Assembly: GCA_022794055.1 (NCBI GenBank)
Contig: JAAWEA010000013.1
Coordinates: forward strand, 1 to 37,562
Length of the DNA: 37,562 bases
From: Clostridia bacterium
Lineage (GTDB): Bacteria > Bacillota > Clostridia > TANB77 > CAG-508
Direction of reading: 5' to 3'
Below the pieces are notes generated by a model that saw only the letters and a program-made list of their open reading frames with translations, did not search any database and was not told the origin of the DNA. The position numbers were made by a program, and so were the translations under genes. The first letter of the stretch is position 1; every line of letters starts with the position of its first letter. Positions 12,001 through 17,241 of the stretch are shown piece after piece.

Positions 12001-12437
12001 GTATTAATTACATTATTTTTATTTGTATCTCTTGTTCTTTTTACTCCAGTACTATCTACTATAGATACTTGTAATCCAGATACTTTACTAAATAGTTGAT
12101 CTACTAATTCATTAGCTTTACTTTTTATGCTACTTTCTGGGTCATTAATATCTATACTTTTTGATGTATCAATAAATAATGTAATTTCTTTAGTATTAGT
12201 TACTTGAAGAGTATTTTTTATACTAGCTTCATATATTAAACTAGAGTCCTCCTCTCTTATAATTTTCTTAGTGATTTCTGTATTTGAATCTACGTTTTTG
12301 TTAGCTGAACCATCATTTATAATTTCTATTAAATACTCTTCACTATTGCCTGCATTTACTACAATTCCAATAGCAAAAACAATAGTTAGTATTGTTAAAA
12401 TGATAGTTGCTAAATATGCTTTTCTTTTGGTTTTCAT
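1..12437 (-). CDS. Giant secreted vWA / Cna-B-repeat / InlB-repeat surface adhesin (3' end outside window)
   Basis: The frame is open from an ATG at 12437 to the window edge, giving at least 4145 codons; I checked the frame at both ends and near 6 kb. The start follows GGAGAGGG (12444-12451). Residues 1-29 form a signal peptide (MKTKRK, hydrophobic core, VNA). Residues 80-235 resemble a von Willebrand A domain with the metal-site motif D90-T-S92-K-S94 and a later FTDATD. From about residue 344 to 3980 I count about 27 divergent Cna-B/SpaA-like units of roughly 80-150 residues. Each has an opening beta strand, a 'G-A-x-[FY]' or similar strand, 'D-x-x-G-x-[IA]', a '[YI]-x-[IV]-x-E' strand and 'GY'. 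In the family such domains are stiff beta-sandwiches, often with Lys-Asn isopeptide bonds. Near residues 3994-4070 and 4075-4145 lie two Listeria-Bacteroides repeats (F-x-G-W-x-T/x, then L-Y-A-[VI]-W). The C-terminus, where a sorting signal would be expected, is missing. Probable role: cell-surface adhesion; the ligand is unknown. Confidence 0.9.
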   Translation of the reverse strand, partial: MKTKRKAYLATIILTILTIVFAIGIVVNAGNSEEYLIEIINDGSANKNVDSNTEITKKIIREEDSSLIYEASIKNTLQVTNTKEITLFIDTSKSIDINDPESSIKSKANELVDQLFSKVSGLQVSIVDSTGVKRTRDTNKNNVINTINQLANTYGNSVDESLEVAKTTFTNTNNSKLLIAFTDATDTMKKVESLQTEGIGVITVLTNMTRESYEVEGVSTIGDTYMIDEITSDSIIESLNKSLKNIEVKDVFSDKILKYFNFSVVDPENTAIEATADGYIWRVDTLNANTTSTVQFKLTLKDNMTIDENDAYKELETSSNMNISYDQRGVRENYDVSDSPIILLCKKYSVKIKAVNGEYKTLPVEGIEVKVTVQDEKGTNVFNDTLTTDSDGNIVVDNLKTRGNLTFHLEATVNKVGYNSATNNGIFVVYNEPKGKLLSVPETSKMEVSKINNENRTIDMVFPIQTKIFNLDVFLSEKDNTSLKLDGAEFRLIQPTINNKEDLKALYGTTANTNGHGHIRFSPSVMPKDGTYDYILSQITELEGYEPMGNVTLEITFKNGEIPEGGIKKKYNENVSAERRNSGYVVVDVLNENKGNNKFNFELELSDKINTNDKLEGAIYTIESTRISTTGKETVTYENQITDENGKIALEIPGSGFIEIKVTEVRPKVGYYHDTATKTFTILRSDGEISKMASDPTDLKITTLSAENKVKLNLESEMNALQSMIQVKVMDIEEHDIPLPGVKVKLIGTMTNEEYDGIVGEDGIARFLVQPQEANIYQYKIVIDNSSLPRGYSEITEDILVSVQFNGERQIVDGSNIQGPLVEVPKVEEYETPEFTYKGATFVIGVDINEEDAYNFQVKLSERVEGTPIQGAKYDITIDNGITIRKISGRATDIDGKIMTRLMANDNITITVKETKSIPGYEIDETEQVIKLIKENGKFKIDEQDPYEYIDNKNGAQIEDKNIIYYHTNAKKGNDSVLLNLYVNKMDEEGTAINGLPVRVYSDTLENTNGQKLNEKVLTGAHQKGGEGYFEIEKIKVTNVEIPKDSEHFLYIVETGEDGKDIESTLVKLKLTFRYNENKQYVEITNAESTWGNRLIKKKTFDGYESPIAYESNLYLDIFGNYDDVGNFALDLRKVNTDGQELQGAIYDVTITRPDGSKLVRRDLEITDTVEFSGVLVSAGTTIEITEVKAPIGYQTNGTTEMIRIESVSDDGEVAIDLHGTTNKLIVDDTHIIRIDENTVKTSMTVSLVDDSLNTFKFGITTKDKTTSKGVPGFGYYFYSNKGAQTESKLTNGQGQVVTRVGGNYKDDTVTYTIREIQTAKYYKKFRDPITVKVVFTEEGKVDSVATLAAQTDANYGTVWNITNTNTDNGNDIDIEIFNEPQDPLNVNLQTIDKVTGAELNNIEYKITPSVNLPATGTTNIEVGYVSPDSIEHYTISQTNEINGYKAIKGETFSLTYDEIGNIAVDPNNLSSNLEFVSRNGKTVELKVYVEPKVPFSINSIGYFDNAPLAGSEYTISQKDDTTNGKTKDNGIANIYNGVFGTDKEVIYTITENKVTPGYVKLESFEVKVTYNSNREITSAVLVDEANRWMDVTYKQPSVSTDEGYNGNDKGIVQITLKHYPAFLMHIQNEDRLDTDTKLLGTLYSVESDIGTKDDEVITVENGIGTAELDKTLIDDTVIYTIKEKRPAALYQSILADVKVEVVFDADGFVKSTRVIEGNDYAEASKIATITNPRENFEINVVIRNCKMLKFNITAVDSEDETYALRGLRFNAESTLNGETLYTNTIQTNEEGKGTLGFDKDYANETITYTITETEKLSGYQFPSEELVIEVTYDSDGKMIPDTVRMVKGSSYTEIVSIDADTFDINLKIVNAETEEFGVNIESVDKYDPSIKLGNMNYEVSLMTSDYHTDENYVGTGVTDANGETFIQFGKYISSNPNGNETRIVKIVESNLSDQYRPIRATIAVNVTFDANGIITNVSAPGGGPTPIGYLAGDRFVSVVARRHTISVTIKHYPYLFMNVKAVDMYTGEELAAKYHISTHYGPGTSRIEGDKRPMERKIAAVQRQIFESENRAATLEDLINALYGDSTIDRIKVAPDRLSATFYSGSWTYIVNYALEVTSATYPGGSYGGTTGLTNIDYTYNGLGEILSANYQTTDDGEWAKVGIGPTGTRGTPQAWREFYIYEQQEPTAPMQYQKYRPRYVTWEYSKIIAKIRVNYDDKGRIETYSIEDQRSCNNIQEFLEVEILDGTNLGIKIKYAPITTMQVTTRDAISKAELSNVRVMPYINSSEYAARTSHEYRTTGYYTTNSNGTTGYTYWGANVNEGQNEYHINTSLMGWKGYFGSGLVKIHVSYDENGRIAAADVLSTDENGAPNAEIVGGIGTTNLQINILYNRKFNIKINKQDEYDENMKLNAKFNVQSDQGSNVDINSGDMTTLGMIWPGKTVRYNLTETIVPQGHFPIDNVEFYVTFNEDGTISKVKSDSELFSTVDIRKAVDKVRPTMVQDLEVAIDNEAQFIVKLNVMDYYYNEKKLKDVTYSMTNEKVSRLFGNKDQESATGNPITNNIGQISVPVGKAHRNETRVYSFEQTSTPNGYYPNNEIVKLEVEFNEVGKIKDYRIIQGEQVVRIDSERFKNQRYVELDMIGNKPRDIELGIVNKDKLTGQPIPGDTYHVEAKEIKGGNAIIEKDFTMNENGSIIDKINEFKETPQQEREVLYTITQIRKTNTYRKIQPVQFIITFREDGSIKYKNVTNNPSNVKIDVALGGKLQYLGENPVHILLTIENDNAYDLIVKDEDKNYEDLGIPGTKYDITVNGEKLNLTTDAEGLARSLSRTESGLIRINIAEREAGIGYKSDINNNTTIEVQKGEVDYSLDLISNSNPNYADVVVDGETGIINVKFKNETKSSIRLVKEIADVRYRITEQENNDGVLTDIREIGTDISDSPAKEELYYELGVTPQNKIRVYKFEELSIPNDYKGTGTFNVTVEYDMYGKIKNITTDSNRVDAIENEKGSNDIVVIVNEATDNEDDSDRLKYATFTLVKDNKDVKYEISLVELDNEGNEVKSRLLGTELGSSKVQEQLYYEIGTLTQGRTLKIKVKEISTPEGYVSNGIINITATVDEEGFISTIIDDCDNAEVKLAPPDRSNNIVLVIGEEYGSLVILKGTPEVRYEVSQRERENSDREVLAREEIDGPNKRLLYFCFRDPIVNKNMVYEVTEIVAPEEYTSRGVITVEVDYNNVADITDIINNNLFVEAYEAPKGSHDVYVDILSEDEIKARNPYTIKVALEEVESNLRINESTFDIRLRKGTASNYFKEVEGAMTSNASNKGYIIEKGVIEVKDIKETGNIGIRIDQREPAEGYKFGNQVTSGEVQVAVTYEKNIPKIKIISDGRFGEEEVRVDNLRNEVLVKVKNEPEAQMEINNIVKMKDEEGQTIIEPIEGSKFTITSEIQTKTEITPTDLNVTTAMTDEQGNTSAKVGTPYLGKTVLYTIHQIESQFYEQIGDIVVQVQYDTEGLIKYYEIISNPDDAVVNGEKGTRNIQVQIINSLRSNKYGYRVVLEKRHINNGEYEDLIPGAKFKIEVEEEYGEYNTTWEAITDQDGKITSSLFNGYGNINIKITELDAPEGFKPIEGTQEFRLNRNKNTGKLISYSSDVNFETTEEGDIIYLRPVNEPRDELYTIILNKADKKTGKMITESPAKFSVKMIGEELVEIVKPEADEDIPTGEEDVPTEQPEEGEVETPEKEYEAVEVETFLGEFTTDNKGKAKLESLPKPERAGTYKYIITETEAPEGYLPLESPVELEVTFVENEKGEIVMDTKENIKILSGDAFIRSKVADLLNITINNFNEKDVNKYTLDITKVDAHTREPIENMAIFKVQLPDENSTSVYTETMENDYGKGKLDYCYIEQDKDYDTRLTRMEIPKEPGIHKYVFKEISPPEGYVKFNEELELTIDFRREESTGKMYIYDINSSNEKYMKINTPVPCTTETVIDVDILNNSVVYTVEYRANDNGEGTENLPATQNKAEDVPINLDTNIPVREGFEFLGWATYKEATEPVYQPGDEYNENADLILYAVWEKATFTVTYDDNLEDEEVEVPDAQTKHKGNDLELSSDIPERKGYAFVGWTTDKESLVAEYQAGSKFTIDEDTTLYA

Positions 12438-12651
12438 AATTTTCCCTCTCCTTTGTACTTTTTTTAGTAATTTCATTTTAGATGATTCAATTTTCAATTT
12501 CAATAGCTGTTTCTGGAAGTAATATTGTTTCTAAACTTGCTCTACTAGGGAAAACTAAAACCTAACTTTTATATAATGTTATTTACATTTTTGTTAAGTT
12601 TATATAACAAATTATTCGACATTTTTCTTTTTTCCTACGGGCAAGCTGTTT

Positions 12652-13290
12652 TTATATCTTTATGAGTTCTTTTATTTTATTATATTTATTCTCTCCAATG
12701 CCTTTTATATTTTTTATATCTTCAATACTTTTAAATTTTCCTTTTTCTTTCCTATATTCAATTATCTTTAATGCTGTTGATGCTCCAATGCCTGGTAATG
12801 TTTCTAGTTCTGTTTGAGTTGCTGTATTTATATTAATTTTTTGCATTTTATTGGTATTATTATTATATTCCTTAGTCTCCAAATCGCTTTTTCCCCTAGA
12901 TATATATGCTTCATTATCTTGTTGATAATTTGTTTTTTCTTCCAGTTGGTTTTTTGTTTCATTTTTACTTGGTATATATATTTTCATTTCATCTTCTAAC
13001 TTATATGCTAAATTAATATTATTTGTATCTGCTTCTTTTGTAAATCCTCCTGCTTTCTCTATTAAATCTGATATTCTATTTTCTTCTTGCATTTCATATA
13101 CACCTGAATTATTTATACATCCTGTAATATAAACTACTATATTATTATTTTGTTCAGTTATATTTGTTTCTTCTATCATAATTTCTTCTATGTTGTCATT
13201 TTCTTTTGTAAAAAACATATATATTCCTATAGTGATGCCAATTATTAAAACTAGCATATATATAATACTTTTTTTATCAATTTTTTTCAT
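12652..13290 (-). CDS. comEA: ComEA-like competence DNA-binding protein
   Basis: The 212-residue protein has an N-terminal membrane anchor (about residues 8-27), an SLBB-type domain (about 50-110, with 'VVYITGCINNSGVY') and a low-complexity Asn/Lys/Gln linker. It ends in a C-terminal double helix-hairpin-helix (about 150-212, 'NINTATQTELETLPGIG' and 'IKGIGENKY'). This is the full ComEA layout; the family binds incoming double-stranded DNA at the outer membrane face during transformation. The start is preceded by AAAGGAG at good distance. comEC, the usual partner, is not next to it here: the downstream gene is the giant adhesin and the upstream gene is divergent. It could instead be a ComEA-related protein in a non-competent host, but the domain call is firm. 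Confidence 0.9.
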   Translation of the reverse strand: MKKIDKKSIIYMLVLIIGITIGIYMFFTKENDNIEEIMIEETNITEQNNNIVVYITGCINNSGVYEMQEENRISDLIEKAGGFTKEADTNNINLAYKLEDEMKIYIPSKNETKNQLEEKTNYQQDNEAYISRGKSDLETKEYNNNTNKMQKININTATQTELETLPGIGASTALKIIEYRKEKGKFKSIEDIKNIKGIGENKYNKIKELIKI

Positions 13291-13467
13291 ATTTACTCCT
13301 TTCTTTAATATAAATTGGTTAATTGAAGTTAATAATAATGTCTGTTTGACAAAAGTTAAGAAGGGACAACTCTTCTGTTATTAATTTTGTCTTCTTGTCG
13401 AAATTTTAGATAAATTATTGTTTTTTTTATTAAAATATTATAATATTATTTTTATGGAGATGTTATT

Positions 13468-14700
13468 ATGAGATTTAAAAAATTTGTTATATTATTAATT
13501 ATATTTTTATCATTTATTTTAAATATTTCAGTAAGTTATTCTGCAATACAAAATCCTAAAATAATTGCAGAAGCAGCAATTTTAATTAACCCTTCTACTG
13601 ATAAAATTTTATATTCTAAAAATGAAACACAGATATTATATCCTGCAAGTACTACTAAAATTCTATGTGCTATTTTAGCAATTGAAAATTGTAATTTAGA
13701 TGATATTGTTACTATACCTTATGAGGCTATTAGTATAGTTCCTTCTGGATATACTATTGCTGATTTACAAGTTGGAGAAAAGCTTACAGTAAAACAATTA
13801 TTAGAGCTTGCAATGGTTCCGTCTGCTAATGATGCTGCAAATGCACTTGCTTTTCATATTTCTGGTTCTTTAGAAGCTTTTTCTGACTTAATGAATAAAA
13901 AAGTGAATGATTTAGGATTAACAAATACTCATTTTACTAATCCTAGTGGAATTCATAATGATAATCATTACAGTACAGCTTATGATTTAGCTATGATTAT
14001 GAAATATTGTATGAAAAATTCAACTTTTAAGAATTTAGCTGGAATGAAATATTGTACTATTCCTGCTACAAATAAATATGAAGAAAGAGTATTTACAACA
14101 ACTAATGAGCTTTTACTTAAAAATAATTCTAGTAATTATTTTTATGAATTTACTATTGCTGGAAAAACTGGATATACAACAAAAGCAAAAAATTGTTTAA
14201 TATCTGTTTCTAATAAAGATAATTTTGAATTAATTTGTGTTGTCTTATCTTCTGGAATGTATCCTAATAATTTAAGTGGTCGTTTCGTTGATTCTAAAAT
14301 ACTTTTTGAATATGGATATAATAATTATACTCTTATTAAACTAAGGGATAAAAATGCAATTGCAACTCAAGTTGAGATTAAAAACGCTACTAAAGAAACA
14401 AAAGACTTGAATTTATTAATCTCTAATGATATTACTGCTATCATTTCTCATAATTATCAAAATTCAGAATTTGAGGCTGATATACAAATTGATGAAAATC
14501 TATTGGCACCTATTTCTCAAGGTCAAGTTGTTGGAAAAATTACTTATGATATTGATGGAATAAAATATACTTCAGATTTAATTTCTGAGCATAGCGTTGA
14601 AATTTCTAATTTTTATGTTTTAATAGTTCAAGCTTTTATAGTTATTTTAATTCTATTTATATTATATAAATTACTTTTTAGCACTGAAAAAAAGAAATAA
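13468..14700 (+). CDS. D-alanyl-D-alanine carboxypeptidase (peptidase S11, PBP5 type)
   Basis: This serine DD-carboxypeptidase removes the terminal D-Ala from peptidoglycan stem peptides outside the membrane. The 410 residues begin with a signal peptide (about 1-26). The three penicillin-binding motifs are present: S61-T-T-K64, S119-A-N121 and K233-T-G235. A PBP5 C-terminal beta domain follows (about 290-375), and the chain ends in a membrane-anchoring helix and a KKK tail. The RBS is GGAG at 13457-13460. It is transcribed divergently from comEA, and a large hairpin lies just after its stop. It belongs to the DacA/DacF group; I cannot tell which paralogue, so no symbol is given. Confidence 0.93.
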   Translation: MRFKKFVILLIIFLSFILNISVSYSAIQNPKIIAEAAILINPSTDKILYSKNETQILYPASTTKILCAILAIENCNLDDIVTIPYEAISIVPSGYTIADLQVGEKLTVKQLLELAMVPSANDAANALAFHISGSLEAFSDLMNKKVNDLGLTNTHFTNPSGIHNDNHYSTAYDLAMIMKYCMKNSTFKNLAGMKYCTIPATNKYEERVFTTTNELLLKNNSSNYFYEFTIAGKTGYTTKAKNCLISVSNKDNFELICVVLSSGMYPNNLSGRFVDSKILFEYGYNNYTLIKLRDKNAIATQVEIKNATKETKDLNLLISNDITAIISHNYQNSEFEADIQIDENLLAPISQGQVVGKITYDIDGIKYTSDLISEHSVEISNFYVLIVQAFIVILILFILYKLLFSTEKKK

Positions 14701-14716
14701 TATTAGATATAATAAT

Positions 14717-14805
14717 AAAAAGGAGGATTTAGCTTAATAAGTTATAGCAACTTAAAATGTAAAATTTAAGTGTTTGCTATACTTATTAAATAGTCCCCCT
14801 TTTTT
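14717..14805. terminator. Long bidirectional hairpin between convergent genes
   Basis: The hairpin starts with A5-GGAGGA on the left and ends with TCCCCC-T6 on the right. Inside, TTAATAAG (14734-14741) pairs with CTTATTAA (14782-14789). A third paired block, TATAGCAA/TTGCTATA with flanking CTTAAA/TTTAAG, lies inside that. The structure is about 89 nt with small bulges. It lies between the carboxypeptidase (plus) and LCP (minus) genes and has U-runs in both directions, so it can end transcription from both sides. Confidence 0.8.
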
Positions 14806-14818
14806 GTTTATTTATAAA

Positions 14819-16168
14819 TTATTTAAAATCTTTTCCTATAACAATTGTTACATCTACTAAACTTGTTGATGACTTATTTGTTGAAGTACTTCCTACTCCT
14901 AGTGTTTCTTTTATTTCTTGAAGATTTTTGTCTTCTATATCTTTTTTATTAGTAATAATAGTTTTTGATATGCTTGAAGTATTTCCTGTTTTTGTTACTT
15001 TATATCCTGCTTTTTCTAATCTTGATTTTGCTTCTTGTAATTTTGACTTATCTCCACTTCCATTTAATAATTCAATTCTTATTTGTGAAGCATTTGTATT
15101 ACTACTTGTAGTTGTAGTATTAGAATTTGTATCATTTGAAGTTGTATTATTACTTGTTTCCTCTGTATAAAACATTGATTCAACTAGTGTTTTTGCTTCT
15201 TTTTTATTTACTACAAATATACTAACACCATTTGTTGCGCTCATATTTGGCGTTTCTCCTGGAAGTACTGCAGTTTTTATCTCATCTGCATTTAATTCAA
15301 CTGCATAAGGTACATAATCTTTTACATAAGAAAGTTGTAAATTAGTTTCAACATTTTGATTTGCAATATCTAAAATTTCACCTATTTTAAATATATTTCC
15401 TGGTTTTAAAGTTTGTTTAGCTGTTGCTACTAAAAAATCTCTTTGAGTTCTCATTCTTCCAAAGTCATCATTCCCATATTCTGCTGGATATGTTGTCATT
15501 TGTCCATTTTTATTATAATTACTATGTCTCCATCTTAATAATTGTTCTGCTTTGTCTCCATTTAGTTTTTGTGTTCCTGCTTTTAAGTTAATGTGTAAGT
15601 TTTGTGAGGCATCATCATATTTCATGTCAATTGGTACGTTAAATTCCACACCACCAATTGCGTCTACTAATTTAATTAATGCTTCTGTTCTTACAATTAC
15701 ATAATATTCTATATCTAATCCTGTTATTTCATTAACTGCATCTAGTGTTTTTTGAGGGTCTTTACTCATTCCATATAAAGCATTTATTTTTTGCGATGCT
15801 GTTGCTCTACTTGTGTTCTTTCCTGTGAAGGTATCTCTTGGTATTGATAATAAATTTGCTGTTTGTGTATTAGGATTATAAGATGCAACTATTATAGTAT
15901 CTGTTAATTCAGAGTCTAAATCTGTACTTACTCCCATTACTAAGACTTTTATTTCTTTTAAATTTTTCCTTGTATTTTCATCATGTCCAACAGCAGTTGC
16001 TAAGAATCCACTTAATCCTCCACCATTTTTATGTGTTCTATAACCAAACCAAGCTCCTGCAACTATTACTAGTAATAAAATAAATAATAAAATTTTTCTT
16101 CCTGTGTGCTTTTTCTTTCTTTTTGTTTTAACTCTCTGTTCTTTTTTATCTATTGTTTTATTTTTCAA
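14819..16168 (-). CDS. LytR-CpsA-Psr (LCP) family cell-wall polymer ligase
   Basis: LCP enzymes move lipid-linked anionic polymers such as teichoic acids or capsule onto peptidoglycan outside the membrane. Visible parts: a Lys/Arg-rich cytoplasmic N-terminus, one membrane helix (about residues 25-43), and the LCP domain (about 73-265). The LCP domain shows 'LTDTIIVASYNP', the 'LSIPRDTF' Arg-Asp motif, 'KINALYG' and 'DFGRMRTQRDF'. A Thr/Asn/Ser-rich linker and a LytR_C domain (about 360-449, 'IELLNGSG') follow. I chose the TTG at 16168 over the GTG at 16177, because that GTG lies inside the AGGAGTG ribosome binding site and the TTG sits 8 nt after AGGAG. This gives 449 residues. A strong promoter lies at 16198-16226. 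Confidence 0.92.
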   Translation of the reverse strand: MKNKTIDKKEQRVKTKRKKKHTGRKILLFILLLVIVAGAWFGYRTHKNGGGLSGFLATAVGHDENTRKNLKEIKVLVMGVSTDLDSELTDTIIVASYNPNTQTANLLSIPRDTFTGKNTSRATASQKINALYGMSKDPQKTLDAVNEITGLDIEYYVIVRTEALIKLVDAIGGVEFNVPIDMKYDDASQNLHINLKAGTQKLNGDKAEQLLRWRHSNYNKNGQMTTYPAEYGNDDFGRMRTQRDFLVATAKQTLKPGNIFKIGEILDIANQNVETNLQLSYVKDYVPYAVELNADEIKTAVLPGETPNMSATNGVSIFVVNKKEAKTLVESMFYTEETSNNTTSNDTNSNTTTTSSNTNASQIRIELLNGSGDKSKLQEAKSRLEKAGYKVTKTGNTSSISKTIITNKKDIEDKNLQEIKETLGVGSTSTNKSSTSLVDVTIVIGKDFK

Positions 16169-16197
16169 AATAATCACTCCTAAAAAATCATATATTT

Positions 16198-16226
16198 AGT
16201 ATAGCAAATATGAAAAAAAAGTGCAA
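16198..16226 (-). promoter_or_regulatory. Sigma-A-type promoter of the LCP gene
   Basis: On the minus strand TTGCAC (16226-16221) and TATACT (16203-16198) are separated by 17 nt. The expected start of transcription is about 20 nt upstream of the TTG start codon. This fits the consensus well. Confidence 0.75.
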
Positions 16227-16318
16227 CTAAATATTACACATTTTTCTCTAAAATTTGACGTTTTTTTCACTAAAAAATATTAATACCCTAATGCGTCATT
16301 TTTTAAACTATTTTTAAT

Positions 16319-16619
16319 TTATTTACTTATATCATGTTCATCAACTGTATTAAAATATTTCTTAAATGTTTTATTTATAACTTTTGCCCCTACATCATTT
16401 CTACTTTCTAATATAATATGTAAAACAATATTACTTTCGTTAATTAAATAATATCCTTCATAATTACTTGCTATATGTGAATCCATCCATATAATATTCA
16501 CTTTTAATAATAGTTCAATTTCTGTATCTCCAATATTTGCCTTATATATTCCTTTTATTCAATCTTTGATTTTTCATTTAAATCTGAAATTTCAATTTCT
16601 AATTGCCCTATTTTTTCAT
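16319..16619 (-). pseudogene. Remnant of a small unknown ORF with two frame breaks
   Basis: From an ATG at 16619 the frame stops after three codons (ATG AAA AAA TAG). One extra A in the A-run would let it read on as IGQLEIEISDLNEKSKIE (coiled-coil-like) up to a TAA. One more base near 16556 joins it to the open frame that ends at 16319 (KGIYKANIGDTEIEL, then an uninterrupted 60-residue stretch with 'WMDSHIASNYEGYY'). The repaired product would be about 100 residues. I do not recognise the family. It follows the cvpA-like gene on the same strand and may have been its operon partner. Single-base sequence error is an alternative to decay. Confidence 0.45.
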
Positions 16620-16639
16620 TTTATTTATATTTTATTATT

Positions 16640-17231
16640 TTAAAATTTAACTATATTTTTATATATAATTTTTGTAACATAAGTATCTTCTATTGCTTTA
16701 TTTAATTTATTTTCTGGATTTACTTTAGTAACTACTCCCATAAGTAATATACAAATACCTACAATAATTATGCCTCTTAATACACCATATACTGCTCCTC
16801 CGAACCTCATTAAATTGCTTTAGTATTGGTAAATTTGCTACACAATCCATAAGTGAAATAACAATACTTAAAATAATTTTTACTGCTAAAAATAGGACTA
16901 ATGCTGTTACTACATACACTGCTCCTTCTGCTATTTTTTTTGCTTCTCCTGGCATAATTTCTTTTTCTATATGATTAATTACTGCATTATCATTGTTATT
17001 TTTATTAACAAATTCATTTGTATTTTCTATAATTGCTTCTTCTATTTTATCATCTATCGATGTATTACTAATTATTAAGTTAGCAACTGGTTTATAGATT
17101 ATTAATGTCAAAATAATTGCTATAATTCCTGCAATTAGTCTAGTTGCTAATTTAACTAATCCCTTTTTATATCCTAAAAAAGATGATAAAAGTACTATTA
17201 CTAATAATATAATATCAATTATAATTCCCAT
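16640..17231 (-). pseudogene. CvpA-family membrane protein, frameshifted near its C-terminus
   Basis: CvpA-family proteins have four to five membrane helices. They are linked to colicin V production in Proteobacteria and are of unclear function in Firmicutes. Residues 1-143 read normally (GYKKGLVKLATR after helix 1, helices near 25-47, 102-125 and beyond). After 'LKQFNEV' the chain shifts into a non-homologous tail and would end at 16725 (168 residues). Removing one base at 16802 (plus-strand G) restores 'GGAVYGVLRGIIIVGICILL', the conserved CvpA motif, and the frame then runs to a TAA at 16640-16642, giving about 196 residues. The start has AAGGAG upstream and lies 10 nt after the DUF5711-like gene, so they share an operon. 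Either a real frameshift or a base-calling error. Confidence 0.75.
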
Positions 17232-17241
17232 TTTTTTCTCC

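Noticed and set aside
1..12437. The repeat-rich first 12 kb as tandem DNA repeats or a CRISPR-like array.
   Set aside because: The repetition is at protein-fold level only; no DNA unit recurs exactly at regular spacing. No CRISPR array was found anywhere in the window.
829..12522. Many plus-strand open frames of 60-130 codons opposite the giant gene.
   Set aside because: They are antisense shadows of an AT-rich coding strand: Ser/Phe/Leu-rich translations, no ribosome sites and no family resemblance, while the minus frame is continuously open with clear domains.
12485..12560. A 24-codon minus-strand stretch before the giant gene reads '...LLPETAIEIEN' and resembles a sortase motif.
   Set aside because: It has no start codon or ribosome site, a stop lies directly before it, and it lacks the hydrophobic segment that must follow a sorting signal. 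Probably leader RNA of the giant gene.
12438..12600. A c-di-GMP riboswitch in the leader of the giant adhesin, as found before some clostridial adhesins.
   Set aside because: I could not find the conserved core motifs of either c-di-GMP riboswitch class in the leader.
13330..13420. Partial symmetry (GACAAAA ... TTTTGTC) between comEA and the carboxypeptidase gene as an operator.
   Set aside because: The match is short and imperfect in an AT-rich spacer; not enough to call.
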